A stretch of 64,000 nt of DNA from Cryphonectria parasitica EP155. Taxonomy: Eukaryota; Ascomycota; Sordariomycetes; Diaporthales; Cryphonectriaceae. The stretch covers positions 5,319,172-5,383,171 of the forward strand of contig NW_024468910.1 in the NCBI RefSeq assembly GCF_011745365.1, read 5' to 3'. Shown here piece after piece: positions 22,687-33,276 of this stretch. The position numbers and the translations under genes are program-made. The notes under the pieces were generated by a model. That model was not told the origin of the DNA, made no database searches, and was given only the letters and a program-made list of their open reading frames with translations. How positions within the stretch are numbered: position 1 is the stretch's first letter; every line of letters begins with the position of its first letter.

Positions 22687-23764
22687 ATGACGGACACTGC
22701 AGCTCTTGATCCTACTGCCACCTCAGGTAGTTCTGGCAACCTCCCAGTCGAGGGAGCAACCCACTTTGGCAGTGCAGACAATGGACAAGACATTTCCATG
22801 AGCGGTCAGGAGGAAACTGAAAAAGTGGCAAAGACAGCAGAATTACCACCGGTAAGTGAGCTTTCACCTTTCATGCGAGTCACCTTGGCCATCGGTCTCA
22901 GCCCCCTCCAGGCACACCCTATCTTGTGAGCTCCATAGTTCCTTGCACACAGCAAAGCTGCTCTCCTGTTCTGCTTTCCTTTATGACAGGACCAAAATTT
23001 GGGCTGCATGTGCAAACATCAACCAGCTTTCTTTTCTATTATGTTGGCACCAAGATTCTCAGGTCAATACCACCTGGGCACTAGACACGCTCACCACACG
23101 CACACACAAAATCATTGTCGTTAACCGACATCATTCGCCCACCATGGATCCTCAGCGTCCCATGCTATCTGCTACTGCCTCTTCCTCATCGTCTTCCTCA
23201 TCGTCTCTGCCATCTTGCATTGTCGTTCTCAAATGCAATGCTAACAGTCTTGCGCGCATCCTAAAGAACGACAGCACCCAGGCGCCCTCTGCTGTCCTCA
23301 CGACCAACTACGACGGTGCCGGTAATGTGGGCTCTCCTGCTCGCACGGCGACACCCAACGTGCCTGGGCGCGTCAAAGATGACCAGCAGCAAGCTGGAAG
23401 CAGCTCTCGGACTCCATCTGCTGTCCCCACCGAGCGTGCCGCCATGCCTGCTGAAGCGGCCCCAAATGGTGCACCAACCCGCGTCTACCTGAACCAAAAG
23501 GTCACACAGCATGTGCTCGACGGCATGAAGATGCTGGCTGTCAAGAAGTAAGTCGGGACCTGGTTTGTGCCGGTCATCATTGTCTAAAGACTGGAGACGA
23601 AAAGATGTGCTGACGGTACGCTTTGCGACAGGCCTAGCGACCCCCTGCGCGTGCTCGGCGAATTTCTTCTCAAGCGTAGCTCTGAGGTCGAAGCCGTACC
23701 AGCCGGCGAGGATGCCGTCCCCACTGCCAGCGAGGACAAGCAGATGAACGGCGCCGAGCAGTAA
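22687..23764 (+). CDS. SDC1: COMPASS complex subunit Sdc1/DPY30
   Basis: Proposed exons 22687..22851, 23267..23547 and 23632..23764 give 192 residues. The product is a subunit of the Set1/COMPASS histone H3K4 methyltransferase, where its Dpy-30 helix pair dimerises and binds Bre2. The motif is seen once exons 2 and 3 are joined: RVYLNQKVTQHVLDGMKML, then KPSDPLRVLGEFLLKRS, matching the DPY-30 consensus. The 84-bp second intron splits this motif at a conserved place. The region before it is Ser/Thr/Ala/Gly rich and probably disordered. The first intron is long (415 bp) and its acceptor at 23266 was chosen from a CTAAC branch site and frame, so the residues around that junction are less certain. 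A further spliceable intron lies in the 3' UTR. Confidence 0.87.
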
Positions 23765-24349
23765 ACGTGGCGATGACACCTGATACTTCTTTCCTACCGC
23801 CTGGCCGCGGTGGCCTTGGGCGTGTTGATCAACCCACTTGTAATGATTGGGAAAAGGATCACGGCTTGTGCGCATAAGGTGAGTTCACTATCACCACTCG
23901 TTGTCCCGTCTACTCGTTTCCCTCCTAAGCACTAACAACCGCCCGATGTGATAGGTGAAAGCACTGGTCCGCAAGCATAGGAGGAACAGGAAACAAAACG
24001 GGCAACGAATTGACCTTTTTGCCCCACGACATGATAAGCTTGGGAGCACGGCGTCGCGGTCTGGTGGAAGATAAAGGGAACGGAATGATACCACATGCAC
24101 TTTGATCTCATATCTGCAGCACTCGAATACCAGTTGAAGGGTTGAACTGCCATGGATTCCTCAAGTATCTGCGCAAGTAACCATCGTGAAATGCATTGTC
24201 ATGCTATATCAAGTTTTTACCAGTCCGCCCAAACTCCATACCGAGAGAAGTCCTCCATCATGGTCGATAGCATGATGAAAACCAGCAGCCAAAATCCCTT
24301 CCTTCCACGACCTGTCTGTCGATCACCAAGCACCACGACATGGGAATGC
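23765..24349. other. SDC1 3' UTR with a probable intron; convergent with RPS13
   Basis: Positions 23879..23954 look like a complete 76-bp intron on the plus strand: donor GTGAGT, branch CACTAAC, acceptor GATAG. It starts 115 bases after the SDC1 stop codon. No open frame joins usefully across it, so it is best read as a 3' UTR intron. Confidence 0.5.
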
Positions 24350-25289
24350 TTAGGAGACGAGGGTGGACGCGGTGGCGGCCTCGTAGCGCCAGGTGGGAGG
24401 CAGGACACCGACGGTCTTGTAGTAGCGGGCCAGACGGTGAATACGGGACTCGATCAGAATCAGGCGGAACTTGGAGTCCTTGTCCTTGCGGTTGCGCTCA
24501 AGATGCTTGCGGACGGCAACGGCCTGGTAGTAGTAGAGATTGGTCAGTTTCTACGACGAGAGAAAGACGGGACAGACTAAGAGGACCTGGGAAACGCTCG
24601 TGTGCAAAGAACCAGGACCTAGAACACTGGCAAACGTACCTTCTTGATCAACATGTACAGGTCCTCAGGGATATCGGGGGCGAGGCCTATTTCAATCTCT
24701 CTGTCAGCACGTGACCGAGCAGAGGCATATAAATTTTTTCTTTCTTTGTGACCGTGCCGCGTGCGCAAGCAGTGTGGCCCTTTTCACAAATCGAGGTCGA
24801 GCTTTCGCATCGAGACCTGAACGTTGTGTCTGTCGCACAAGGAACCACACTGCAGCGCGCAGCGTCGACAGAGCTCGTCTTCGCTCATCGGTCGTTCGCT
24901 CGACGGTGTCGATCATGTCTTCGAGAAGGGTTGGGGTGAATCGTACCGCTGGACTTGAGGATGCGCAGGATCTTGTTACCTGTAGCCCACACTGTCAGCT
25001 AACCTTCTCATCAAACACAGAAACATCTTCTCGCCCTGTATATTTCTATCCAATATCTTCTGGGCAATGGATTGCGAGAGAACATACCAGTGACGACCTT
25101 GACCTGGGCAATGCCGTGGCTATCACGCAGGACAACACCAATCTGGGAAGGGGTGGCACCCTTCTTGGCCAGCTTGCAGATCTGCTCGACGACCTGCTCG
25201 GGGGTGGTCTTGAGCCACGAGGGGGGGTTGCGGCTGTAGGGGAGAGCCGAGGCAGATATTCCCTTTCCGTTGGAGTGAAGACGACCCAT
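24350..25289 (-). CDS. RPS13: 40S ribosomal protein S13 (uS15)
   Basis: Four exons on the minus strand: 25289..25088, 24979..24947, 24686..24640 and 24523..24350. They give exactly 151 residues, the normal eukaryotic length. The protein is a small-subunit component that contacts 18S rRNA and the bridge to the large subunit. The exons read [20 protein letters not shown]..., [27 protein letters not shown] and [19 protein letters not shown]...TASTLVS, an almost universally conserved sequence. The second exon has only 33 bases. Introns are 108, 260 and 116 bp, long for this window but usual for fungal ribosomal protein genes. Upstream in-frame codons to 25505 belong to the leader, and the conserved MGRLHS start decides the ATG. 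Confidence 0.97.
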
Positions 25290-26458
25290 TTTGTCTGGTG
25301 ATGATCGGTGGTTGTGGTGATGGGAGAGAGGGAGACAGGTGTCGTGGGTTGGCGGTTGGTGGCTTTCGACTTGTGAGAGAGGGAAATCTGCAGGGTGGGT
25401 GGAGTGTGTAGTCGAAATTTTGGGAGTTTGTTGCTTGTCGGTGGGTTCCGCACGCGGTGGGGAAAACCAGACGTGGACGGGCCGGCACCAGCTGGCGTCT
25501 GTCAATGCAGATCCCGCCCCCTGCCCCGTACTACCCAGTCAGTCCTTTCTCCCCCAACAATCTCAAACCCTGCTACGGCTTAAAAACTTCTGTTTCTCTT
25601 CCCATCGCCGCAAAGACTTGGGCTCCTTTGGCTGCCAACAACGATTAGGGCTGCGGCAGATGACAACTGGTAAGCTCGACCTTCCTCTTTTCCTACCCTC
25701 GTGCTATCCTGATGATCAACAACCTTGTTTACTATTTTATTTCTGGTACCTCTTATGTTAGGCTCCCCTCGGGGATGCCGATGAATGTAATGGACTTCTG
25801 AACAGCATGCACTCTGCGCATTTCTCTTGCATCTCGTTCTCAATGATGAGGAGCATGTACTGACTCCTCTCTTTAGGAAGTACCAATGTCTTCCACCAAG
25901 AGACCTAATCGACAGCACAGGATGATATCGCGACGGCGGTAGCTCAGCAGCTGGGCTGGACCTGTGTCCTCGAGGAGAGAGGGCTCATGTCAGCGTGGCT
26001 ACCACTCATTACTAAGCATTTAAGTAGACAACAGGTTCAATATATCTCTATACGAAGGATTGCAGCTTTTCAACAGGAACTGGAAACGTGTGCAGTGAAA
26101 TAGACCAGCATCTCGAATCTCACAGTGAAACCCGTACTGCCATTTCTCGTAATTTTGCCGCAGCTGTGCTAAACCTATCTAATACTTGTTGTACAGGGAC
26201 AGACTCATTCCCATTATCTGGGCAGGATGCCCGTCTGAGTTGACACAAGGTCTTATTGATCGTGCGCAAACCTGACCCCGAAGTCTTCCCAGGCCTACGC
26301 TACCCATCGCAGGTTGCTATGTCGGTCACGATACTTTTTGATTGTTTTGATCCCCCTCCCCCAGTAGTCCTCTCCAGTAGTGATCAGATATCCATCATTC
26401 TCCGTGCTAGGATCAGAGTCTGCCCTCAATGCCATCATGAAGGTAGCTAGCTTTTGGC
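25290..26458. other. Intergenic, no supported gene
   Basis: The left part is the RPS13 promoter and the right part the 3' flank of U2AF65. Open frames are short and unrecognised. Confidence 0.55.
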
Positions 26459-28312
26459 CTACCATGCGCCCACCTCGAAATTCTCCTGCAATGTGAATTA
26501 GAACGCGTGCTGCTAGCGGCTGGATCTAGAAGAAAAGGGATATATGTACCTCTGGGAAATATGTGGTGACCACAGTCCTGTCGGCAAATTTCCTGCCAGC
26601 AAGGGCCTTGAGCGCCTTGGTGGCCGATTCTGGGCTGTCGAATTTGACATAGATTTTGCCAATACCTGCAGACTGTTTGCTCCCACCACTGGGGCGAGGC
26701 ACCTTCAGTTCAAGGATAGTACCAAACTTGCCACACTCGTCTCGGACATCTTCGCAGATTTCTGTACGCAAAAGGAGTTAGTTATTTTCGAGTGCACAGC
26801 ACAACAACATCCTCACTTGGGGGTACTTGCCTTCGTAATCATCTGGATCCATCAGCTCCTCCGGAGTCACCATATTGAGCAGCTGCAACACGCGGGTCAC
26901 CTCCGAGTCCGTGGACGTGGTACCGGCGAGCATGGACATAGCATTGACCCCCATCTCCACGCTAGCGATCTGCGTGATCCCTATGCTGGCCTTGCGGACC
27001 TTCAGATGCCTGTCGCCAAGCTCCATGCCGTCAAGGCCCTTGATGGCAACCTCGGTCGCGGCTGGATCAAGGTATTCGCAAAAGGCGATGCCGCGCGACT
27101 CTTCCGTGCCGCGGTCCTGCACCAGGACGAATGCCTTCAGCTCCCCGAAGCTGTTCAGGAGCTCGAGAACCTGCTCCGAGGTCAAGTATGGAGGGATATT
27201 GGCCACACTGATCTTGTTCGGTGTATCAATCACAATGTTCGATATGCGGCCGGGCTCGTAATTTGGATCGTCGACGATAGCGGGGACGATGTAGTCCTTT
27301 GGTCGGCGTATCTGCAGGCCATGCGGGGCGCCATTCGCTGCATCGCTCACGTCATCTGCTTCCATGGACTGACCATCGAGAGCAAGGGCAACGGTGGCAT
27401 CCTCGGCAGTCTTGAACTCGAGGAGGGCAAAGGTTCGGTCGGAGGACATCTGTGCGAGGGAGCAGGGGTCGGTAGACTCCACGACATTGAGGCCGTTGAG
27501 CTGGAGGTTGAAGAAGCCGAGGACGTTCTCCTCGGTCGCGGAGGCAGGAAGATTCGAGACGATGAGGCGCTTGGCCTGTCGTGAGTTGGTAGGTTTCAGG
27601 GAGGCGTTGTTGACCGTACTGGTGCCGGGCTCCTTCATAAAGGCCTGCAGTTTCGTGGGGTCCATGGCCTGCTGTCTGGGCGCGCCGGGCAGCGGGAACA
27701 TGCCCGACAGCTTGGCCTGCTCTGCTGTGACGTTCTCGTAACCGGGAGGCTTGATGTCCCACTGCGTCAGCCGCCTCTTGCGCTCCAGGACGGAGATGAT
27801 ATCCGTCAGATCGGGTGTAGGCTCCCTCTTCTTGGGCGGCGGGGATTCGCTTCGGCGTCGTTCACGTTCTCGGTCGAAATGGCCGCCACCGTCACGGGGG
27901 CCTCGGCGGCGATCGTCAAATAGGTCGCCGCGATCACGGCGCGGGGGGCGGTCGTCATCCCTGCGGCCGCCACCGTCGCGCCTCCCGCCGCGTGCGTCGC
28001 GGTCCCAGTCTCTCTCGCGTCGGCCAGAGTAGCGGTCCTCGCGTTCGCGGTCGCGGTGGTTGCGGCTGGAGGAGTACGAGTCTACCTCGCCACCGGCATC
28101 ACGCCGGCGAGAGCTGTCGTAGGGGGATCGCGAGCGGCGGCGGCGGTCGCGGTCACGATCTCGTCGGTCATCACGGTCGCGTCTCGAGGACTGCACCATC
28201 ACAGCAGGTCAGCGCAGGTCTGGCTGTCATGCAAGGAAGGGCAAGAATAGGGGAGGATACATACACCATAGTCCCTGGAAGAGCCATGGCGGCCTCCATC
28301 TTTTCGATCCAT
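26459..28312 (-). CDS. Splicing factor U2AF large subunit (U2AF65/Prp2)
   Basis: Four exons on the minus strand (28312..28265, 28190..26831, 26761..26550, 26485..26459) give 548 residues. The product binds the 3' splice-site pyrimidine tract and recruits U2 snRNP. Residues 1-130 form an Arg/Ser/Asp-rich RS domain. The U2AF35-binding ligand motif follows with RRLTQW (Trp160). RRM1 starts near RLIVSNLPASATEENV (about 223), RRM2 near ISVANIPPYLTSEQV, and the UHM near the end with EEICEDVRDECGKFG. The last exon encodes only ENFEVGAW, the conserved fungal C-terminus. Exon 1 (MDRKDGGRHGSSRDYG) continues in frame into SSRRDRDD. Introns are 74, 69 and 64 bp. The second has a GC donor (G|GCAAGT), required by the reading frame and the conserved DYEEICEDV join. 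Confidence 0.93.
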
Positions 28313-29083
28313 GGTCAGCAGAAGTTGCCCACGATCAAGATACCAGAGTTGGAGAGAAAACCTGGAGGTCACATTGTCAGCAAAAATACCATGGCCATTG
28401 GAACGGGATTGGCCTGAGAGCTAACCCTCTTGAGTGCGACTACTTATGTCGCAATTGTATGAGATTAGGGTCAAAGGGTGGTGGTGGCTGATCCCAGGGA
28501 ACAGCTGGTGAATGTTGATGCCGAACGAGGTGGAAAAAGCTCCAGTGACGGACAGCCAAGCCAAGGTGCAGCTGCTGAGCCAGAGGTGACCACTGACCAC
28601 CGCTGTAAACTTGAGGCTGATTTTCCTGGGAGATGGTGCTAAGCCATACTTGAACTAGTGTCAAGGAACCCTGCCAGACCTCGAGGATCTAGGCTTAGGG
28701 AGGACTTGCCTTTCAGTGGCAAGAGCCGCCCACCCCCTGAGCCTAGGGGTTTTTTTTTTCTTGCCCAACTTACTGCCACCCCAACCGCTGTTTTACAGCA
28801 GCAGCAGGGTCCCCAAATATCTGGTCCCATCAGAGACGGTTCAAAGAAAACAAAGTGTCGTGCTCAATACCACACCGTTTGGTGTCATGGAGTAAGGAAG
28901 ATAAAAAAGCAATCCGCCCGTCCATGTAACGCACGCGGCTGTATTGCATCCACGAAAGGGCCCAACGAAACCAGCATTGCCACATCTTCAAGCCAGCACA
29001 GCACTTCCTAGGGGCCGAAAGACGCTTCGGCCTTCTATGCTCTTTTCAGTCTCCACAACATTCTTGCAAGATTTCCCATAATC
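28313..29083. promoter_or_regulatory. Divergent U2AF65/OGG1 upstream region
   Basis: The two start codons are 771 bp apart and face away from each other. The sequence includes a T run near 28750. No gene and no specific factor site were recognised. Confidence 0.45.
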
Positions 29084-30401
29084 ATGACTCTGGGAAAGAC
29101 GGAATGGCGTAAACTGCCGCTCAGCCTCACGGAGCTTTGCATCGACACGACGCTGAGATGTGGACAGTCTTTCAGGTGGAGGCAAATAAATAACGAATGG
29201 TATTTAAAATTCCTGTCAGTTCTTCTTGATACATAGATGCTAAACGCATGCCAGGCACTGCTCACTTCATGGTAGAATCCTGTCTCTGAAGCAGGATCCG
29301 GACCATCTACACTACCGAGTGACGTGGCCCAAGATTGTCGCCGGTCCTTCGACTGCTTCTACTTCTCTGAAGGTGGAGGAGGGTGCTCAGGGGGGCCGTG
29401 TGCCGGACGACAGCGAGGCGCTTTTGAAGAATTATTTCAACCTGCACCACGACCTCGCCGGTTTGTACAAACAGTGGGCAAACGCCGATCAAAACTTCCG
29501 AAAAAAGGCACCAGGCTTTACGGGCGTCAGAATATTGAACCAGGATGCTTGGGAGGCACTCGTGGGCTTTATTTGCAGCAGCAACAACAACATTTCTAGG
29601 ATATCACAGATGGTACACAAGCTCTGTCTTAATTATGGACCATATATCGGCACCATTGGCGAAGAGGTGTTTCATGACTTTCCAACACCGATAACTCTCG
29701 CCTCCCCTGGAGTCGAATCTCGACTTCGCGAGCTGGGCTTCGGCTACCGCGCAAAGTACATCGCAGAGACGGCGCGCAATATCTCCCAGGACAGACCAGC
29801 AGGCTGGCTGGAAAGCTTACGGAACCCAGACAGCAAGGCCTGGGAAACTGTGCCACAACAGGTGTCGCTGGGTGATGAGCCGTCCACATACAAGCATGCC
29901 CACGAGCAGCTTCTTGAGCTCTGTGGAGTCGGGCCCAAGGTTGCCGACTGCGTCTGCCTCATGGGCCTAGGCTGGGGCGAGGCCGTCCCGGTCGATACGC
30001 ACGTATGGCAGATCGCAATGCGCGACTACCGATTTGGTGGCAAGAACAAGAACAAAACCCTTTCTAAGGCCATGTACGACGCAGTGGGGGATCATTTTCG
30101 GAACTTATGGGGGAGTCAAGCTGGATGGGCCCACTCAGTACTCTTTACGGCTGATTTGAAGACTTTCTCGGGCCGGGTTGCCCAGAAGCTGGAGGATTCA
30201 TCAGAACTAATGGCGGTCAAGATCGAGACCAAAGAGGAATCGCCCGCCCCCGGCACATCCATTACGACACCTGCGTCCACACCAATCAAGAGGAAACGGA
30301 CTAGTGTGGCTACAACGATCAAAGTACATGAGGAGGCCCTGTCTGACTCAGTGGCCACCATCAGTGTGGCACCGAGGAAAAGGATAAGAACGCGGAAGTG
30401 A
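29084..30401 (+). CDS. OGG1: 8-oxoguanine DNA glycosylase/AP lyase
   Basis: Two exons, 29084..29199 and 29255..30401, give 420 residues. The enzyme excises 8-oxoguanine opposite cytosine in base excision repair. Exon 1 carries the N-terminal domain start (LCIDTTLRCGQSFRWRQ). The 55-bp intron splits a Trp codon and exon 2 resumes WHCSLHGRILSLKQDPDHLHY, as in known OGG1 proteins. The FICSSNNNISRI segment lines the base pocket. The helix-hairpin-helix GPD core is ELCGVGPKVADCVCLM followed by VPVDTHVW. The predicted catalytic Lys267 and Asp286 are 19 residues apart, the same spacing as Lys249/Asp268 in human OGG1. The C-terminus is a basic tail (KRIRTRK) that could be a nuclear signal. The intron and the N-terminal domain fix the start. 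Confidence 0.95.
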
Positions 30402-30545
30402 AACCCATGTGTATATATATATATACTATTAAAGAAAGCATCTCTTGCATCGGAAGCTCACCTCGCAAGTCGCCATCCAGCTCATACACAGCAGGAAGGC
30501 TGACAGACCATCATATTATTATTTTTTGCTTTTCCTTATTTTATT

Positions 30546-30577
<32 letters not shown>

Positions 30578-30749
30578 GAGAAAAAGACGAAAAGAAGGAA
30601 GATGAACCGGTGTTTCAAGCAATTGTGCCTCTGCCGTCCTAGAGTAACGGCCTAAACTCTAACCTAGGAGATCCGTGCTTGATAGGAGAATGTCCCACTT
30701 TACCCTTGCTCTACCACTATTTGCCATTCTTGTGTTCCTTCTGAGGATG
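30402..30749. other. Convergent 3' intergenic region with poly-A tract
   Basis: Between OGG1 and the small minus-strand gene. It holds a TATATA run just after the OGG1 stop and a 25-base A run followed by A/G-rich sequence. No gene seen. Confidence 0.6.
30546..30570. repeat. Poly-A tract
   Basis: Twenty-five consecutive A bases continue into an imperfect GAAAA-rich stretch. Confidence 0.9.
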
Positions 30750-31233
30750 TTAGAATGAAACGTGAACTTGATACGGCTGTCCCCCCAGCAACTTCACGAG
30801 CGCCTCATGCTCCTTCGCACGCGCCTCTCCCCGCACCTGGGCCCAGCGAGCCATACCATCATAATCGAACTGGCCAACGGCTGCGGAAGCTCCATTATTG
30901 ACCTGGCTATCCATCGCCGTCATGGATCTAGTCGAACGGGGAGCTTCTTGAGTCCGGGGCATGGGAGAGCCGACTGTGAAGAGGGCATCCGTGACGGTCA
31001 TCCCCTTCATAACAAGTCCTCTGGTGGCGGTGAACTCAGCTCCCAGCTTCGAAATCAAAGTCAGAGCGTGTGTGCCTACTAAGTATGGACGATAGACTTA
31101 CCGAAGGATCCACTTGGTGCTGAACAGGTTCAGCTTGCTGACCCGATGCTTGCGCGCCTCGAAGAGTGCTGACAGCGCCGATTGAATTCCCTGGTCCGTC
31201 TTGGGCCGGGTCCTTACTATGAACACACCCCAT
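30750..31233 (-). CDS. Small protein with N-myristoylation/palmitoylation-type N-terminus
   Basis: Two exons on the minus strand, 31233..31102 and 31046..30750, with a 55-bp intron (GTAAGT donor, CTGAC branch, AAG acceptor), give 142 residues. The N-terminus MGCVHSKD fits an N-myristoylation signal at Gly2 with a palmitoylatable Cys3, so a membrane-anchored cytosolic location is likely. The central part is Ser/Gln/Gly rich and probably disordered. The C-terminal 60 residues contain a short amphipathic helix (WAQVRGEARAKEHEALVKLL). Two in-frame upstream ATGs exist, but 31233 was chosen because it gives the lipidation motif. I do not recognise the family. A Ragulator/EGO-type anchor protein would look roughly like this, but nothing specific supports that. 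Confidence 0.65.
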
Positions 31234-31663
31234 CTTCTCGCTTTGAGACATTTGTGAACTGATATAAGTCAAAAGCTGCAGAGACAGAAGATCCCTCTTG
31301 GATATGTGAGCAGGGATAGTTTAAGGGCAGGCAAAGGGGTATGCCACACCTACCTAAGTACTCTTGAGCTACACACAGAGCTCACGTAAGCAAGGAGCCT
31401 CCTGAGATGGAAAATTGGGGCAGTGACTCTCAGCTTTCATATGGTTACAACTCAAGCTTCGCTGGACACCATTCAAAACAACGTAGATTGTAAATTTGAA
31501 CACTGCCTCGAATCGGGGCTATGAAATGATGTGAATAGCAACGAAAAGAACCAAGATTCTTCCATTCACCTTGTGTCGACTTGTGCTGTTAGGCAGTTGA
31601 CGATCGGGCTGCTGATCATAATCTGCCTTATGGTCCTCGCTCCAGTATTTAAGAAATGCATTT

Positions 31664-31699
<36 letters not shown>

Positions 31700-31807
31700 A
31701 ATTTGGAATCAATGCTGGCCTAAGAATCTGAAAAATGTGCTTCAAAAAGCTTACAATGCCCCATAAGTGTTGGTTACACGGAGCCTTATTGAATGCGCGG
31801 GCTTATA
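31234..31807. other. Intergenic, dinucleotide repeats, no supported gene
   Basis: Promoter side of the small lipid-anchored-type gene, then the left flank of the AT-rich element. It contains the TG/AG repeat listed separately. Confidence 0.55.
31664..31700. repeat. TG then AG dinucleotide microsatellite
   Basis: About ten TG units pass into eight AG units. Confidence 0.9.
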
Positions 31808-31906
31808 GCTCATGGGGGGTACAAAAAAGTTCGGAGGGGGTACAAAAAGCTCGGGGGGGGTACAGAAACTCGGGGGGGATACAAAAAGTTCATGGGGGGT
31901 ACAGCA
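31808..31906 (+). repeat. Left terminal inverted repeat (five tandem GGGGTAC units)
   Basis: Five consecutive units with spacer variants AAAAAAGTT, AAAAAGCT, AGAAACT, AAAAAGTT and AG. The order mirrors the right end. Confidence 0.85.
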
Positions 31907-32960
31907 CCTAATATAGAAAAGATCTGCATTGTTTATTTACTCGGTAATATCGGAGACTAGAGCGGAATTATCGGAATGCGAAAGAGATCTCCGAGTGCGG
32001 CATTTATGCTCAACATATGCTGAGCATCAGTGGATATTGTGTTCTACATATTCAAAATTGTATCAGAGATTGCCAATTTTAGAGTATTTCTATATTAAAA
32101 CTCAGCATAGTTTCAGCATATGCTTAAACTATAAAAGCTATTATCTCAGTTAACTCAGTATTTCCTACTTATCACTATATACTAAATATATACTCTGCTT
32201 ATACAATATCTCAGCTTAATCTCAGCTTATTACATATCCCTATTCTTTTATATAATGTCTTCTCATGCTACTGAGAGTTTTCCTATTGAAATCTCATCTC
32301 AATTATTGCAGTTATTATAATCGAATAATTCTGCTTCAGATTCTAATATGGGGAGTATGATTAGCTCATGCTTAGCATATGTTGATCAGATATCTGAGGC
32401 AGATTATGCTGAAAAAGTCTCTTAATAGCTTAGCTAGGTAAATTATTAATAAAGAAACTAATAAATCATATACTAACTAAGGCTTAGGAAGAGGAATATC
32501 TTATGGAAGATGATGAGATCTATGATGTTCGAGATATTTCTTTTGATATATTGCAGAATTTTAGCATGAGCAAGGTTAGCATCTTATTAAATGCTGCTCG
32601 ATATATGCTGAGCATATGCTAACTATATATACAGAAGGAGATGAAGCATTTCAGCATCGCTATCAGCTCAAATAGTTCACGAATAATATCAGCATTCGAA
32701 GTTCAAGATTATCCTATTTTGCCTGATTATCCTGCTATTGATAAAAAGGGGATTTTGCATATTATACATCTTTCAAAACCTCTTATATCTATAGATTCAG
32801 AGTTTGAAGAGATTTAGGAAGCTTTTCATGAAATACAGTCTAAGGTAAGTTTGAATCTTTCACATGAACATACGCTCAGCATATGCTTATCAGCGCGGAT
32901 CAGAGCTTATCATATTAGCTTCCTATCTAGTTACCCGGCCAACAGTCACATGACCCCACT

Positions 32961-33060
32961 TTTCTGTACCCCCCATGAACTTTTTGTACCCCCCCCGAGT
33001 TTCTGTACCCCCCACCAACTTTTTGTACCCCCCGTCAACTTTTTTGTACCCCCCATGAGC
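32961..33060 (-). repeat. Right terminal inverted repeat
   Basis: This is the inverted counterpart of the left end, reading GTACCCCCC units on the plus strand and ending CCATGAGC next to TA. Confidence 0.85.
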
Positions 33061-33276
33061 TAAAACCTCGAATGCGCAGGCAGCAAGAATTGGTTGCCTG
33101 CAGAGCCTTATTGATCGATCAGGTATTAAAGGTGTTGGCGTGTCAACGCAAAAGTTGGTAGCCAGTTACACTAAGCTTTGCATCATGCGGAATTCGTCAT
33201 GCTGTGCATTGCCTTATGAGCCGCTGGACCCGCTGCAATATAGTAATTGGTTTGCCAGAGGCACACCGAGAAATCA

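Larger units (their letters stand above)
31808..33060. mobile_element. RIP-like, AT-rich element with about 100-bp terminal inverted repeats
   Basis: Both ends begin GCTCATGGGGGGTACAAAAA in inverted orientation and are flanked by TA (31806-31807 and 33061-33062), as expected for a TA target-site duplication of Tc1/mariner-type elements. Each end is made of five tandem 18-21-bp units built on GGGGGGTAC(A)n, and the order of unit variants is the same at both ends (31808-31906 and 32961-33060). The 1.05-kb interior is strongly AT-rich and full of stops. It contains many copies of a palindromic AGCATATGCT-like word. No transposase motif is visible, so this is either a non-autonomous element or one decayed by C-to-T mutation as in RIP. 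Confidence 0.8.

Noticed and set aside
24687..24946. Possible C/D snoRNA in the second RPS13 intron (human RPS13 introns host U14)
   Set aside because: A GATGA-like word is present, but I could not find a paired C/D box set with terminal stem or an rRNA-complementary guide.
30546..30570. Poly-A run as the tail of a LINE-type retroelement
   Set aside because: No reverse transcriptase remnant or target-site duplication is visible around it.
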